A stretch of DNA of 29,200 nt from a virus. Positions 1 through 7,230 of the stretch are shown piece by piece. A program made the position numbers and the translations under genes. The notes beneath the pieces were generated by a model. That model did no database searches, was not told the origin of the DNA, and saw only the letters and a list, made by a program, of their open reading frames with translations. Each line of letters starts with the position of its first letter. Position 1 is the first letter of the stretch. Location of the stretch: IMG/VR virus record IMGVR_UViG_3300042113_000560, positions 1 to 29,200 of that record. One strand, 5' to 3'.

Positions 1-849
1 GGTGCGGAACACGGGGGCATCGGGCACCTCGCCCAGATCCCGCACCGAGATGCCGTAGCGGCCCTGGAACGGGCCCTGCAGCCCGGTGACGCCTTGATCA
101 CCAAAGGTGCAGCAATAGATCGAGCTGGTGCCGCCGGCTTCGTCGTAGCCCATCACCTCGACGCCCTGGGCATCGCGGTCGACGGTGAGGATGTCGCAAT
201 CCTGGTAGCGGTGCACCGTCATCCCGTAGGAGTTGGTGCTGGTCTGGTACACACCACCGCCGATGGAGGCGCGGGCGAGGGCATTGAGCTGGCGGCGCAT
301 CGCCTTGCTCATCACCAGCACCTTGCTGCCGCCGTAGGCATTGACCGAATCGATCAGCTCATCGAGCCGATCAAAGTTGAGCGGTGCACCGGGGATAGCG
401 CCGGCGGCGTTGTTGATCGCCATCGGGTTGCCGGGCGGCAGCCGCTTGCTCAGGCCGTCGAAGGCACGGGGATTGCTGTCGGTGTCGCCATTGATCACGG
501 TCGCCTCCAGCGTCAACCGCATCGAGCGCACCTTCATCTCGATCTGGCTGGCGCGGGCCTCTGGGCCCATCAGATCGACGATCGAGCGGTCCACATCTAC
601 GTCACCGCCAAAGAGGTGCACCGCTTCTGCGCGCTGGTCCACCACGCCGTAGCTCTGGGTGTAGCCCTCGTTCACGGCGCGGAAGCCCACCGAGGGCAGT
701 TCCTGCTCGGCGGAATAGAAGAGGCCGCTACCGGCGATGTTCATGAACGGCAGCCGGGCGAGCAGTTCGCCCTCCGAGAAGGTCTTGAGCACAGCGAGGT
801 GCTCGAGCCGGTGCTCGTATTTGGCTGCCTCGATCAGGGTGAGGCCCAT
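1..849 (-). CDS. Major capsid protein, C-terminus cut by window edge
   Basis: The leftward frame is open from an ATG at 849 to position 1 (283 codons, no stop), so the 3' end lies outside the window. The protein begins MGLTLIEAAKYEHRL and runs through capsid-like segments: an early AEQELPSVGFRAVNEGY stretch, an arginine/glutamate-rich helix, ATVINGDTDSNPRAFDGL, and LDELIDSVNAYGGSKVLVMS followed by MRRQLNALAR. This order is typical of HK97-fold major capsid proteins of the kind encoded after a scaffold gene in siphoviruses; the family call is from pattern memory. An in-frame TAG at 886-888 limits how far upstream it can start, and no Shine-Dalgarno sequence is seen before the ATG. It is separated from the scaffold-like gene by cargo, IS and lysis genes, so its promoter is unclear. 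The long rightward ORF on the opposite strand is a shadow of it. Confidence 0.82.
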   Translation of the reverse strand, partial: MGLTLIEAAKYEHRLEHLAVLKTFSEGELLARLPFMNIAGSGLFYSAEQELPSVGFRAVNEGYTQSYGVVDQRAEAVHLFGGDVDVDRSIVDLMGPEARASQIEMKVRSMRLTLEATVINGDTDSNPRAFDGLSKRLPPGNPMAINNAAGAIPGAPLNFDRLDELIDSVNAYGGSKVLVMSKAMRRQLNALARASIGGGVYQTSTNSYGMTVHRYQDCDILTVDRDAQGVEVMGYDEAGGTSSIYCCTFGDQGVTGLQGPFQGRYGISVRDLGEVPDAPVFRT

Positions 850-877
850 GGCATAGGTGGGGCCGGGCCCCAGTGAT

Positions 878-910
878 GTCAGGGGCTATTGCCGAGGCCG
901 CAGCCCTGAC
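878..910 (-). terminator. Stem-loop after the secreted-protein gene
   Basis: GTCAGGGGCT (878-887) pairs with AGCCCTGAC (902-910) with one bulged base and a 14-base loop, immediately after the leftward stop codon at 911. There is no T-run, so a terminator role is only suggested by position. Confidence 0.35.
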
Positions 911-1576
911 TCAAGGGGCACTGCAGAGAGGATCACTTCTCATTGCCGGGTTGGAGCAGGTCTCCGCCAACCGGATGCGTCTGCGGAGCTCGGCATCGTT
1001 CTTCTCCAGCACAGTGAAGTGTGAGATCGCTCTTGTCCTTCCGGGCTCACTGTGAACCCAGGTGGTGTAGTTGAAGCGTTGGCCGGCATAGAACACGCTG
1101 ACCTGACTCGATCCATTACCTGGCTCATTCACCGTTTTCATGACCTCTGAGCGCATGAAGTCCTCCAACACCTCGGCGCCTAAGACCTCGGCAATCAGAA
1201 GGTGCCCCAAGTCATTACCGTTTTTCTGAAAGATGACCTGACCAGAGCAGCGGTAGGGATCACGTTCACAAGCATCTGGTCTGTAGTCGATGGTTTCGCT
1301 TTCGGAGATGCGGTCGCTATTCAAGAATGCACTGAACGCGAGGCTCCCTCCTGCCGCAGAACCCTGGGAGCTGAGGTCTGGATAGCCATCGGTGTATTTC
1401 CGCTCTGCTTTTGGTCTGGGAAGAATGTGAGTGGCTGCACGCCAGTTCCGCAGTAGTTCACTGCTGCTTTCTCCCGGCAACGCCTGAACGGGCTGCCGGT
1501 CAACCAGTCCAAAGGTCAGGACAGCCGCCGCAACGGCCAGAGCTGAGCATGGCTTTCGCCTGGTTGCAACAGGCAT
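911..1576 (-). CDS. Secreted protein of unknown function (cargo gene)
   Basis: A 221-aa protein starting at ATG 1576. The frame is open further up to 1699, but that extension would run into the IS left end, while the 1576 start gives a proper signal peptide: MPVATRRKPC, a hydrophobic stretch around residues 11-24, and an Ala-rich cleavage site near VQALPG. The mature part carries several cysteines, including a C-terminal pair (ETCSNPAMRSDPLCSAP) that could form disulfides. I recognise no domain. It lies between the capsid gene and an IS5 element and reads in the same direction as the capsid gene. A secreted, cysteine-containing product is odd for a head-gene region and fits lysogenic-conversion cargo; a role in the host envelope is inference. 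Confidence 0.6.
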   Translation of the reverse strand: MPVATRRKPCSALAVAAAVLTFGLVDRQPVQALPGESSSELLRNWRAATHILPRPKAERKYTDGYPDLSSQGSAAGGSLAFSAFLNSDRISESETIDYRPDACERDPYRCSGQVIFQKNGNDLGHLLIAEVLGAEVLEDFMRSEVMKTVNEPGNGSSQVSVFYAGQRFNYTTWVHSEPGRTRAISHFTVLEKNDAELRRRIRLAETCSNPAMRSDPLCSAP

Positions 1577-1655
1577 CTTGCTTAGGGAATCTCTGGACAA
1601 ACGTGTTTGAGCGGCGGCAGTGAGCAGAAAAGGGAGCCTTTGGCCGTGAATTACC

Positions 1656-2810
1656 TCTAAGGCCGTTGTCTGAGCACCTCTGGTTTCCTGTTCAGCCACT
1701 TTGGGCTGGTTTTTGAGACTGAATCGAGCGTTCAGCCATGCTAACCCAGCCCCTGTTCAGGCTGTTGCGAGCAATTGCCGTCGGGCCTGGAACAGATTCG
1801 ATAGTGCTGCCATGACGTGGATCTTGCAGCGGTTCTTGGCCAGGCCGCGCAGCCGGGTCTTCTGGAAACCGAACTGCTGCTTGATCACGCGGAAGGGATG
1901 CTCGACCTTGGAGCGGATGTGGGCCTTGGCTGTCTCGATCAGATCCTGCAGCCTTCCATCTGGTGTATCCAGTAGAGCCCTGCGTTTGCCGGGTCGCATC
2001 GCCACCCTGAATTCCGTTGCCTTGCCTGCCATCTCAGGCCTTTTAGCGATGCCCTGGTAGCCGGCATCGGCGTAGACGACCTGCTCATCGCCGTGCAGGA
2101 GATCAGCAGCCGGGGTGAGGTCGTGAACATTGGCAGCCGTGACCACGACCGAATGAATCAGGCCGGAGTCCTTGTCCACACCGGCGTGGACTTTCATGCC
2201 GAAATACCACTGGTTGCCCTTCTTGGTCTGGTGCATTTCCGGATCCCGCTTCCCTTCCTTGTTCTTGGTGGAACTGGGCGCGGCGATCAAGGTGGCGTCC
2301 ACGATCGTGCCCTGGCGCATCGTCATGCCTTTCTCACTGAGATGGGCTTTGACGGTCTCAAAAACCTGCTCACCAAGGCCATGATTCTCAAGCAGATGGC
2401 GGAAGGTCAAGATCGTCGTTTCATCCGGAATCCGGTCGCTGATCAGCTCGATGCCGGCAAAGCGACGCATGGTGGGTACCTCGATCAGGGCCTCCTCCAT
2501 CGCCGGATCGCTCAGTGAATACCACTGCTGCAGCAAGTGAATGCGCAGCATCGTCGCCAGGGGGTAAGGAGGGCGACCGCCTTTCTTGTTCGCTTTGGGG
2601 TAGTGGGGCTCAATCAGATCGATCAGTGCCTGCCAGGGCACCACCGCCTCCATCTCAGAGAGAAACTTCTCCCGCTTGGTCTGCTTCTTGGCTGTGATCA
2701 GCTCGTAGTCCGAGAAGCCGAGCTGCTTGCCACCCATCAACCCTGTCCCGGCCTGCGATTACAGGCCCATTGTCGCGTGGATCGCCTGGGATTCCCAGAG
2801 TCTCCTTAGA
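1656..2810 (-). mobile_element. IS5-family insertion sequence (ends tentative)
   Basis: The element carries one transposase gene. Its ends are not securely defined. The best inverted match outside the gene is TCTAAGG at 1656-1662 with CCTTAGA at 2804-2810, which would give 1,155 bp, a normal size for IS5. A second candidate is GAGACT near 1716 with AGTCTC near 2799. I could not find a convincing target-site duplication next to either pair. Part of its right end and adjoining flank is repeated in inverted orientation at 8101-8258. Confidence 0.55.
1757..2737 (-). CDS. IS5-family DDE transposase
   Basis: A full-length 326-aa transposase that catalyses cut-and-paste movement of the IS. It follows E. 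coli IS5 InsH closely along its whole length: an N-terminal GFSDYELI segment, PWQALIDLIEPHYPKA, the RPPYPLATMLRIH block, then the catalytic core. The DDE residues are visible as D147 in GTIVDAT, D224 in YADAGYQG, and E279 in KVEHPFRVIK, together with the family signature SSTKNKEGKRDPEMHQTKKG. The ATG at 2737 is preferred over the TTG one codon upstream because it matches the family N-terminus. No frameshift or internal stop is seen, so it may be active. Its first codons are repeated in reverse at 8215-8258. Confidence 0.95.
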   Translation of the reverse strand: MGGKQLGFSDYELITAKKQTKREKFLSEMEAVVPWQALIDLIEPHYPKANKKGGRPPYPLATMLRIHLLQQWYSLSDPAMEEALIEVPTMRRFAGIELISDRIPDETTILTFRHLLENHGLGEQVFETVKAHLSEKGMTMRQGTIVDATLIAAPSSTKNKEGKRDPEMHQTKKGNQWYFGMKVHAGVDKDSGLIHSVVVTAANVHDLTPAADLLHGDEQVVYADAGYQGIAKRPEMAGKATEFRVAMRPGKRRALLDTPDGRLQDLIETAKAHIRSKVEHPFRVIKQQFGFQKTRLRGLAKNRCKIHVMAALSNLFQARRQLLATA

Positions 2811-2855
2811 AGCGCTATCATGACCGTAGAACTGCGGCACGGCAACAGCAGGAAG
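2698..2855 (+). repeat. Source copy of the inverted insert at 8101-8258
   Basis: These 158 bases (first 14 or so codons of the transposase, its upstream region, and about 45 bases of flank beyond the putative IS end) recur as an exact reverse complement at 8101-8258. Because flank sequence is included, the second copy looks templated from this locus and not produced by ordinary IS transposition. Confidence 0.9.
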
Positions 2856-2868
2856 TAGCCCTGCTGCC

Positions 2869-3615
2869 ATGGTCACCAGCCCTGTTGCCTCTAATGCGGC
2901 CACCCCCGCTTCCCAGGCAGCGTTCAGCGCTGAGCGCTGGCGCCAGTTCTGGAATCACTGGAAGGCTGAGCCCCAGCAGCTCGCTGGCATCGAAGAGTTG
3001 CGCCTGGCCGTCATGGCGGCCGATCCGGCGATCCTCACCGAGGTCGCCCCATGGCGGCAGACCTTTTCATCGCCTCCACCCGCGCCAGCCCACGGCAATC
3101 CGCTGCTGGTGGCCTGGGAAAACCAGAACGACAACGCCTCTGGCACCGGCTACCGGGAGTGCTTCTCCAGCAGCTGCGCCATGCTCGCCCGCTACTGGGG
3201 CAAGGTCTCAGGCGACGACAACTACAACGTCATCCGTGCCCGCTACGGCGACACCACCTCGGCAGAAGCACAGCTGGCGGCGTTGCGCTCCCTGGGGCTG
3301 ACCGCCAACTTCGCCACCAATGGCCAGCGCGCAACGCTGGAGGAGCAGATCCATCTGGGCCGGCCAGTTGCGGTGGGCTGGCTGCACCACGGCCCCGCCT
3401 CAGCCCCCAGCGGCGGTGGTCATTGGAGCGTGGTGATCGGTTTCACCGAGGCCGCCGCCATCCACAACGACCCCAATGGTGAGGCCGACCTGGTCCATGG
3501 CGGCTACACCGCCAACACCAATGGGGCAGGGCAGCACTACAGCTGGAAGAACTGGCTGCCGCGCTGGCAGGCCGATGGCCCTGGCACCGGCTGGCTGCTC
3601 ACCTGCCATCCCTGA
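2869..3615 (+). CDS. C39-like (papain-fold) cysteine peptidase, possible endolysin
   Basis: A 248-aa protein with a C-terminal domain resembling the Peptidase_C39_2 group. After a charged N-terminal region (1-80) comes the QNDN segment and the cysteine motif ECFSSSCAML (C98/C103, C103 the likely nucleophile), then GGGHWSVVIGF with H185, and HNDPNG with N200/D201 as the third catalytic position. Such peptidases cleave peptide bonds; next to a small membrane protein this suggests a lysis cassette where it would cut cell-wall peptides, but a processing or bacteriocin-type role is also possible. The ATG at 2869 follows closely on IS-flank sequence, so the native upstream region may have been altered. 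The downstream gene starts 17 bases after the stop. Codons from residue 144 onward are repeated in copy 2 as a headless fragment. Confidence 0.72.
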   Translation: MVTSPVASNAATPASQAAFSAERWRQFWNHWKAEPQQLAGIEELRLAVMAADPAILTEVAPWRQTFSSPPPAPAHGNPLLVAWENQNDNASGTGYRECFSSSCAMLARYWGKVSGDDNYNVIRARYGDTTSAEAQLAALRSLGLTANFATNGQRATLEEQIHLGRPVAVGWLHHGPASAPSGGGHWSVVIGFTEAAAIHNDPNGEADLVHGGYTANTNGAGQHYSWKNWLPRWQADGPGTGWLLTCHP

Positions 3616-3632
3616 CACCAAGGAGCACTGCC

Positions 3633-3890
3633 ATGGCCGGTGGTGAAGGGTTTGATCGCGAGCGGTTCCTGTTGCGCGCAGTGGCCGGGGTGTTCATCGC
3701 CCAATTCACGCTCTATGCCGCTGGCCTGGGCGGTTGCTTCTGGCTTGGTCTGCAGCGGCGGCTTGGCCCGGTGTGCAGCAGCTATGCCGAGAACCTGCAG
3801 CAGACGTTTGAGGCGGCGGTTGGCACCAGCCTGGCCTTGCTCGGTGGCGGCAGCATCGTCAGTGCCCGGCGCCGCGATCCAGACAACTGA
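3633..3890 (+). CDS. Small membrane protein, holin candidate (copy 1)
   Basis: An 85-aa protein with two hydrophobic stretches, roughly residues 16-40 (AVAGVFIAQFTLYAAG and on) and 61-77, separated by a short polar part, and a positively charged C-terminal tail (SARRRDPDN). It has one of the clearest Shine-Dalgarno sequences in the window, AAGGAG seven bases before the ATG. It follows the C39 peptidase by 17 bases on the same strand. Size, topology and neighbour fit a holin or holin-like partner of an endolysin, but no family signature is recognised, so the role is inferred from context. Confidence 0.6.
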   Translation: MAGGEGFDRERFLLRAVAGVFIAQFTLYAAGLGGCFWLGLQRRLGPVCSSYAENLQQTFEAAVGTSLALLGGGSIVSARRRDPDN

Positions 3891-3912
3891 ACCAGGCTGG
3901 CCGCAGCGCTGA

Positions 3913-3931
3913 GAACGGCCGCAGGCCGTTC
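3913..3931. terminator. Stem-loop between convergent genes (copy 1)
   Basis: GAACGGCC (3913-3920) and GGCCGTTC (3924-3931) form a perfect 8-bp stem with a GCA loop, between the ends of the rightward membrane gene and the leftward HD gene. No T-run follows in either direction, so termination would be weak or factor-dependent. Confidence 0.45.
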
Positions 3932-4604
3932 AAGGCTGGGGATGGGCCTCTGGCCGCTCCAGGTAGCTGGCGGCCCACACCGCCGGAGCGATGCCATGGG
4001 GCACCAGACGCCGGTAGGGCTCGCTGCTGAGCAGTTCCTGCACCGCTTCTGCCAGCAGGGCGGTGGAGCGACATTCCGGCAAGCGATGGCTCAGGGCCTG
4101 TTGCACGCGCAGTAGGTACCAGGCACTGCCCTCCAGCCCAGCCGTGAAACGCTCCCAGTCATTGGGGTTGCTGCGCGCATCGAGCACCAGGTCACGGGCG
4201 TTGTGGGCCTTGTCGGCTGCCGTCACCAGCAGAGAGGTCTGCGGCTTCTCCTCCAGTGAGGCGAGATAGCGGGTCTTGCGCAGCAGCCAAGGTTCCTTCT
4301 CGGCGCCGGGCTCCACGGGGCCAGCGGTGTCGGTGCAGTCCACCACGATCGCGGCGACCTCCTCGCCAAAGCGTGCGGTAATCGAGGCCTGGCTCTGGCC
4401 TGCATCCTCGATGGCGTCGTGCAGCAGACCCGCGATTGCCTGGTTTTCGCTGCCGCCGTCCTCCCACACCAGAGCACTCACGGCAATGAGGTGGGCGATG
4501 TAGGGAACCGGTTTGCCCTTGCGCCGCTGACCGCGGTGCAGCTCAGCCGCCCAGCCCAGGGCATCGGTGTAGCGCTGGCTGTGGGCGTTCTCAGGAGCCG
4601 TCAT
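3930..4604 (-). CDS. HD-domain hydrolase, SpoT/MESH1-like (copy 1)
   Basis: A 224-aa HD-superfamily protein resembling the (p)ppGpp-hydrolase domain of RelA/SpoT and small MESH1-type enzymes. The metal-binding pattern is visible: H23 in LHRGQRRKGKPVPYIAHL with H38, the H62-D63 pair in LLHDAIED with E66/D67 close by, and D131 in AADKAHNARD. FGEEVAAIVVDCTD and the KEPWLLRKTRYL segment also match that group. It should hydrolyse a nucleotide phosphate bond; the alarmone is the obvious substrate, but other nucleotides cannot be excluded. The start is ATG 4604, with a GTG two codons upstream as alternative. It is transcribed leftward, convergent with the holin candidate. In a phage it could remove starvation signals during infection (inference). 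Confidence 0.75.
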   Translation of the reverse strand: MTAPENAHSQRYTDALGWAAELHRGQRRKGKPVPYIAHLIAVSALVWEDGGSENQAIAGLLHDAIEDAGQSQASITARFGEEVAAIVVDCTDTAGPVEPGAEKEPWLLRKTRYLASLEEKPQTSLLVTAADKAHNARDLVLDARSNPNDWERFTAGLEGSAWYLLRVQQALSHRLPECRSTALLAEAVQELLSSEPYRRLVPHGIAPAVWAASYLERPEAHPQP

Positions 4605-4611
4605 CGCCACG

Positions 4612-4820
4612 TTCTACAGCCGGTGTTGCGGCTGCTGTCTCAACCTGGCCTCGGCAGCCATCCGGCCATGGGGTCGGCGAGGAATCACCAGCACTGCCCC
4701 GGAGCGCAGGGCTGCGCCCTGCTCGCCCCGCCCTGGCAAGGGCTGACGCGAGCCGCTGCGCGGCCCTTGCCAGGGCGTGTCGTCCGGGGCGATGGGACAG
4801 GTGTTCCTCGCCTCCGTCCC
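4612..4820 (+). promoter_or_regulatory. Structured leader with three hairpins (copy 1)
   Basis: The gap between the divergent HD and 71-aa genes holds three consecutive perfect inverted repeats: 4706-4722 (7-bp stem, 3-base loop), 4730-4776 (GCCCTGGCAAGGGC with its exact complement, 14-bp stem, 19-base loop) and 4792-4822 (ATGGGAC/GTCCCAT, 17-base loop). The last stem includes the first bases of the start codon of the 71-aa gene. A cis-acting leader or small RNA is inferred from structure only. Confidence 0.5.
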
Positions 4821-5036
4821 ATGGCCTCCTCTGCTCCTCTGGCCTGTCCGATCCGTCAGCTGGTGCTGCACAGCTACCCGGCTGGGCTCAAGGTCGCCGC
4901 TGCCGAGCGCGTCACGGTCTTCTATGGCCGCCGCGGCAAGCCCGTGAAGAAGCCGCGCTTCCTGCCAGCTGAGCTGGCCCATCAGCTGGCCCGCAAGCTG
5001 GCAGCCAAGCGCCTCGGCACCGTCTCGGTGCTCTGA
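4821..5036 (+). CDS. Small basic protein of unknown function (copy 1)
   Basis: A 71-aa protein starting at the ATG at 4821, at the end of a hairpin-rich leader. It has a short possible beta segment (IRQLVLHSYPAG, AERVTVFYGRRG) followed by a lysine/arginine-rich helix (HQLARKLAAKRLG). I recognise no family. The start choice is supported by the leader in front and by a good stem-loop terminator 15 bases after the stop, making it a stand-alone rightward transcription unit among leftward genes. The high basic content would suit nucleic-acid binding, but that is a guess. Confidence 0.5.
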   Translation: MASSAPLACPIRQLVLHSYPAGLKVAAAERVTVFYGRRGKPVKKPRFLPAELAHQLARKLAAKRLGTVSVL

Positions 5037-5050
5037 GGCGGCGGCCTTGT

Positions 5051-5072
5051 GGCCCGGCGTTGCCGGGCCTTT
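5051..5072 (+). terminator. Rho-independent-type terminator (copy 1)
   Basis: GGCCCGGC (5051-5058), loop GTT, GCCGGGCC (5062-5069), then TTT and a further T-rich stretch. It closes the rightward 71-aa gene. Confidence 0.65.
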
Positions 5073-5111
5073 CTGCCCTTTTCCAGCTCGTTGCCAAATC
5101 GGTGGCTGATT

Positions 5112-5396
5112 TCAAAGCCAGGGCCGGTAGCGGCTCCGTTGCCTGCGCGCTGCCGCACGAGCGGGAGCTGTGCCGAACTGGGGGCTGCTGCCATCACGGC
5201 GGCGCCGCACCCAAACGCCCTGTCGGATCAGGCGACGGTCGGCCTCATTGGCCTGCTGGATCGCCACCAAGCTGCCGTAGCCGGCTTTCTGCCTGGCCTG
5301 AGCACGATCCCTGGCCTGGCTGCGATTCAGCGCCGGTACCACGGTGGCAGTGGAGCGGCGGCTCCAGAAGGCCAGGTAGTAGTGCCAGCGCGTCAT
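5112..5396 (-). CDS. Small arginine-rich protein after the scaffold gene (copy 1)
   Basis: A 94-aa ORF that starts five bases after the stop of the scaffold-like gene on the same strand, the tight spacing expected in a phage head operon. It begins MTRWHYYLAFWSRR and is strongly basic, with RRRRDG near residue 60 and RQRSRYRPWL at the end. No family is recognised. Long ORFs arise easily at this G+C content, so its reality rests mainly on position and a plausible ATG. Confidence 0.45.
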   Translation of the reverse strand: MTRWHYYLAFWSRRSTATVVPALNRSQARDRAQARQKAGYGSLVAIQQANEADRRLIRQGVWVRRRRDGSSPQFGTAPARAAARRQRSRYRPWL

Positions 5397-5401
5397 GACG
5401 C

Positions 5402-6277
5402 TCAGCTGCGCGGGCTGCGGCCGTTGAGGGCAAAGCCGGCCCGGTAGAGCTCGCTGGCGCTCATCGCCTGCGGATTGATCACCTCCCCAAAACCGCTGGC
5501 ACCGAGGGTGCCGGCTGCAGTGCCCGCGGGCAAAGCGCCCGTGCCCATGGCGCCGCGCTGCTGGAACAGGAAGCCATACACGGGATGGATGCGCAGCTGA
5601 TCGAGGTAGTCGGCCGTGGTCATCGGCCGGCCGTCATCACCCAGCAGGGGCTGGCCCTGAGCGTCCAACGGTTCGAGAGCATCGCTGCCGTCCTTGCTGC
5701 TGCCAAGCCGGAAGCAGTCCCAGAGCATCGAGCGGAACACCTGAAAGAAGGTGCCGCGCCCATCGCCGCCGGTGCGCCCTTCCGCTTCTGAGAAGGCACG
5801 CTCCAGCAGCCGCTCTTTGCGCAGCTCTTGCACCCGCTCATGGGCGGCGTCGCGTTCAGCTGATACGGCGGCCACGCGTTTGGCGGCGGCCTCCTCCATC
5901 TGGCGCTCACGCAGCTCCAGCTGCTGCTCGAGGTGCTGCTTCTGGCGTTCGGCCTCCTGCAGGCGGGCGTACTCCTCGGGGTTGATCTCCGAGAAGCGGG
6001 TCAGCTGCTGCCGCAGCCCGCGCAGTTCCTTTTCGAGGTTGTTGCTGCGGCGGCGCTCGGCCTTGAGGGCTTCGCTGAGGCCAGCCCCACTGGAGCCATC
6101 GCCGCCGGATCCCTGGGTGGATTCATTGGCAGTGGTTGCAGCATCCGACCCAGTGCTGTGCTCGGCCTGAGTGCTGTCCTGCTCGCTGGCCTCCGGTTCA
6201 CGGAGGTCCAGCAAGTCGTTGCCATCACCCGCGTTTCGGGTCGTGCTCGTGTTGGGGGTTGCGGAAGCAGTGGCCAT
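5402..6277 (-). CDS. Head scaffold-like coiled-coil protein (copy 1)
   Basis: A 291-aa protein built like phage scaffolding proteins: a low-complexity acidic/Ser-Thr-rich N-terminus (1-65), a long charged coiled coil from about 68 to 162 (heptads rich in Glu, Arg, Leu, Gln), and a C-terminal part (170-291) ending in SASELYRAGFALNGRSPRS that could contact the coat protein. Scaffolds direct assembly of the capsid shell inside the procapsid and are then lost. It sits downstream of the portal and two head genes on the same strand, which is the standard place. Unusually, the capsid gene is not next but about 4.5 kb further left. A minor structural protein with a coiled coil is the alternative. Confidence 0.65.
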   Translation of the reverse strand: MATASATPNTSTTRNAGDGNDLLDLREPEASEQDSTQAEHSTGSDAATTANESTQGSGGDGSSGAGLSEALKAERRRSNNLEKELRGLRQQLTRFSEINPEEYARLQEAERQKQHLEQQLELRERQMEEAAAKRVAAVSAERDAAHERVQELRKERLLERAFSEAEGRTGGDGRGTFFQVFRSMLWDCFRLGSSKDGSDALEPLDAQGQPLLGDDGRPMTTADYLDQLRIHPVYGFLFQQRGAMGTGALPAGTAAGTLGASGFGEVINPQAMSASELYRAGFALNGRSPRS

Positions 6278-6362
6278 GACCCGTCTCGGCTGTCAGTGGG
6301 ATCGGCAGCCCATCGCGGCGCTGCCATCCCCTGTTGCCGAGATCAAGCGAGGCGGGAGTCAG

Positions 6363-6380
6363 CATGCGTTGCTACGCATG
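6363..6380. promoter_or_regulatory. Palindrome upstream of the secreted cargo gene (copy 1)
   Basis: CATGCGT-TGCT-ACGCATG is a perfect 7-bp inverted repeat in the 227-bp gap between the divergent scaffold and cargo genes; it could be an operator. A weak promoter-like pair (TTGCGC at 6450-6455, TATGAC at 6474-6479, 18-base spacer) lies downstream of it. Confidence 0.35.
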
Positions 6381-6504
6381 AATTCGGAGCACGAAGCTGC
6401 GCGTCTTACAAGGGGAACCTGCTAGATACGACAAGTAGAGAGGAAGGTATTGCGCAATCCTGCTTGCATCGGCTATGACTATGAATAAGCACTTTATGTA
6501 AGGC

Positions 6505-7191
6505 GTGAGACTGCCATTTCTAGCGATATTTCTTCTATTTGCCGCGCCGTTCCTGCCACACGCGGTCCACGCTGATCTAGACGGGGCTGACATAACAGGC
6601 CCCAATGGTCAAACAACGACCGGGCAAGCGTACGAAGCGCGCTGTGGCATCAAAAAAGAGAAGTGCACTGTCAGCTTCAAGGATGAGAAGTTGATCATCA
6701 ATGAAGGCGCGGGTATTTACCGCGATCAATTTGTTTCGGTGGTCCTCACAAGAGAGTGCACCCAAAGAGCCTTGTTAATGCCTTGGGTCACCAGTTGCTT
6801 TCAGAATCAGCTGGACTGGGATTTTACGATTACATACAGAGCGTCTGATGGCAGTCAAAGAGCGGCCCTGATTTCATTCATGCCCCGCTATTTCAATACA
6901 AATCCAACAGATATAGCCAGAGCCTTCGAGCGAGACCTCCAGATCTGGTCCGAGAATGTCCTTCGGCCAATAGGTCCATCCATCCAAATCGAGGCCCCAG
7001 GCAAGCCAGAAGCAAGGCCAAGCAGGAGGCCTTCTGCTGCTGCGCCAATCGTGTCATGCAAGCCTCCCTTAACCGATTACGATTGCAGCTGGAGCAAATA
7101 TCTTGTCGCGAATCCTTCTGTCTCTAACTGGGCCAAAGCAAACCCTCAGATGGCAGAGAAAGAGCGACTGAGATTGGGAGGGCTTGAATAG
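6505..7191 (+). CDS. Secreted protein of unknown function, low-G+C cargo gene (copy 1)
   Basis: A 228-aa protein with a clear signal peptide: MRLPFLAIFLLFAAPFLPHA followed by a VHA-D cleavage site near residue 23. The GTG at 6505 is the only reasonable start because an in-frame TAA lies at 6499. The mature protein has cysteines (EARCGIKKEKCTVSF, TRECTQ, TSCFQNQ, VSCKPPLTDYDCSW) and a proline/arginine-rich linker before the C-terminal part, suggesting an extracytoplasmic, disulfide-bonded protein. It reads against the surrounding head genes and has lower G+C (30 of 60 bases at 6841-6900, against 42 of 60 at 18001-18060), both signs of an acquired moron. No domain is recognised. Confidence 0.75.
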   Translation: MRLPFLAIFLLFAAPFLPHAVHADLDGADITGPNGQTTTGQAYEARCGIKKEKCTVSFKDEKLIINEGAGIYRDQFVSVVLTRECTQRALLMPWVTSCFQNQLDWDFTITYRASDGSQRAALISFMPRYFNTNPTDIARAFERDLQIWSENVLRPIGPSIQIEAPGKPEARPSRRPSAAAPIVSCKPPLTDYDCSWSKYLVANPSVSNWAKANPQMAEKERLRLGGLE

Positions 7192-7230
7192 CTCTTGCTT
7201 CTTGCGCGAAAATCAACCCTTAAAACACTC

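Noticed and set aside
94-876. 260-codon rightward ORF
   Set aside because: Antisense shadow of the capsid gene, whose leftward frame is open to the window edge and reads as a coherent capsid-like protein.
6476-6487. 12-base ATGACTATGAAT shared with the XRE operator at 24929-24940
   Set aside because: A repeated 12-mer is expected many times by chance in 29 kb, and the palindrome arms are not preserved at 6476.
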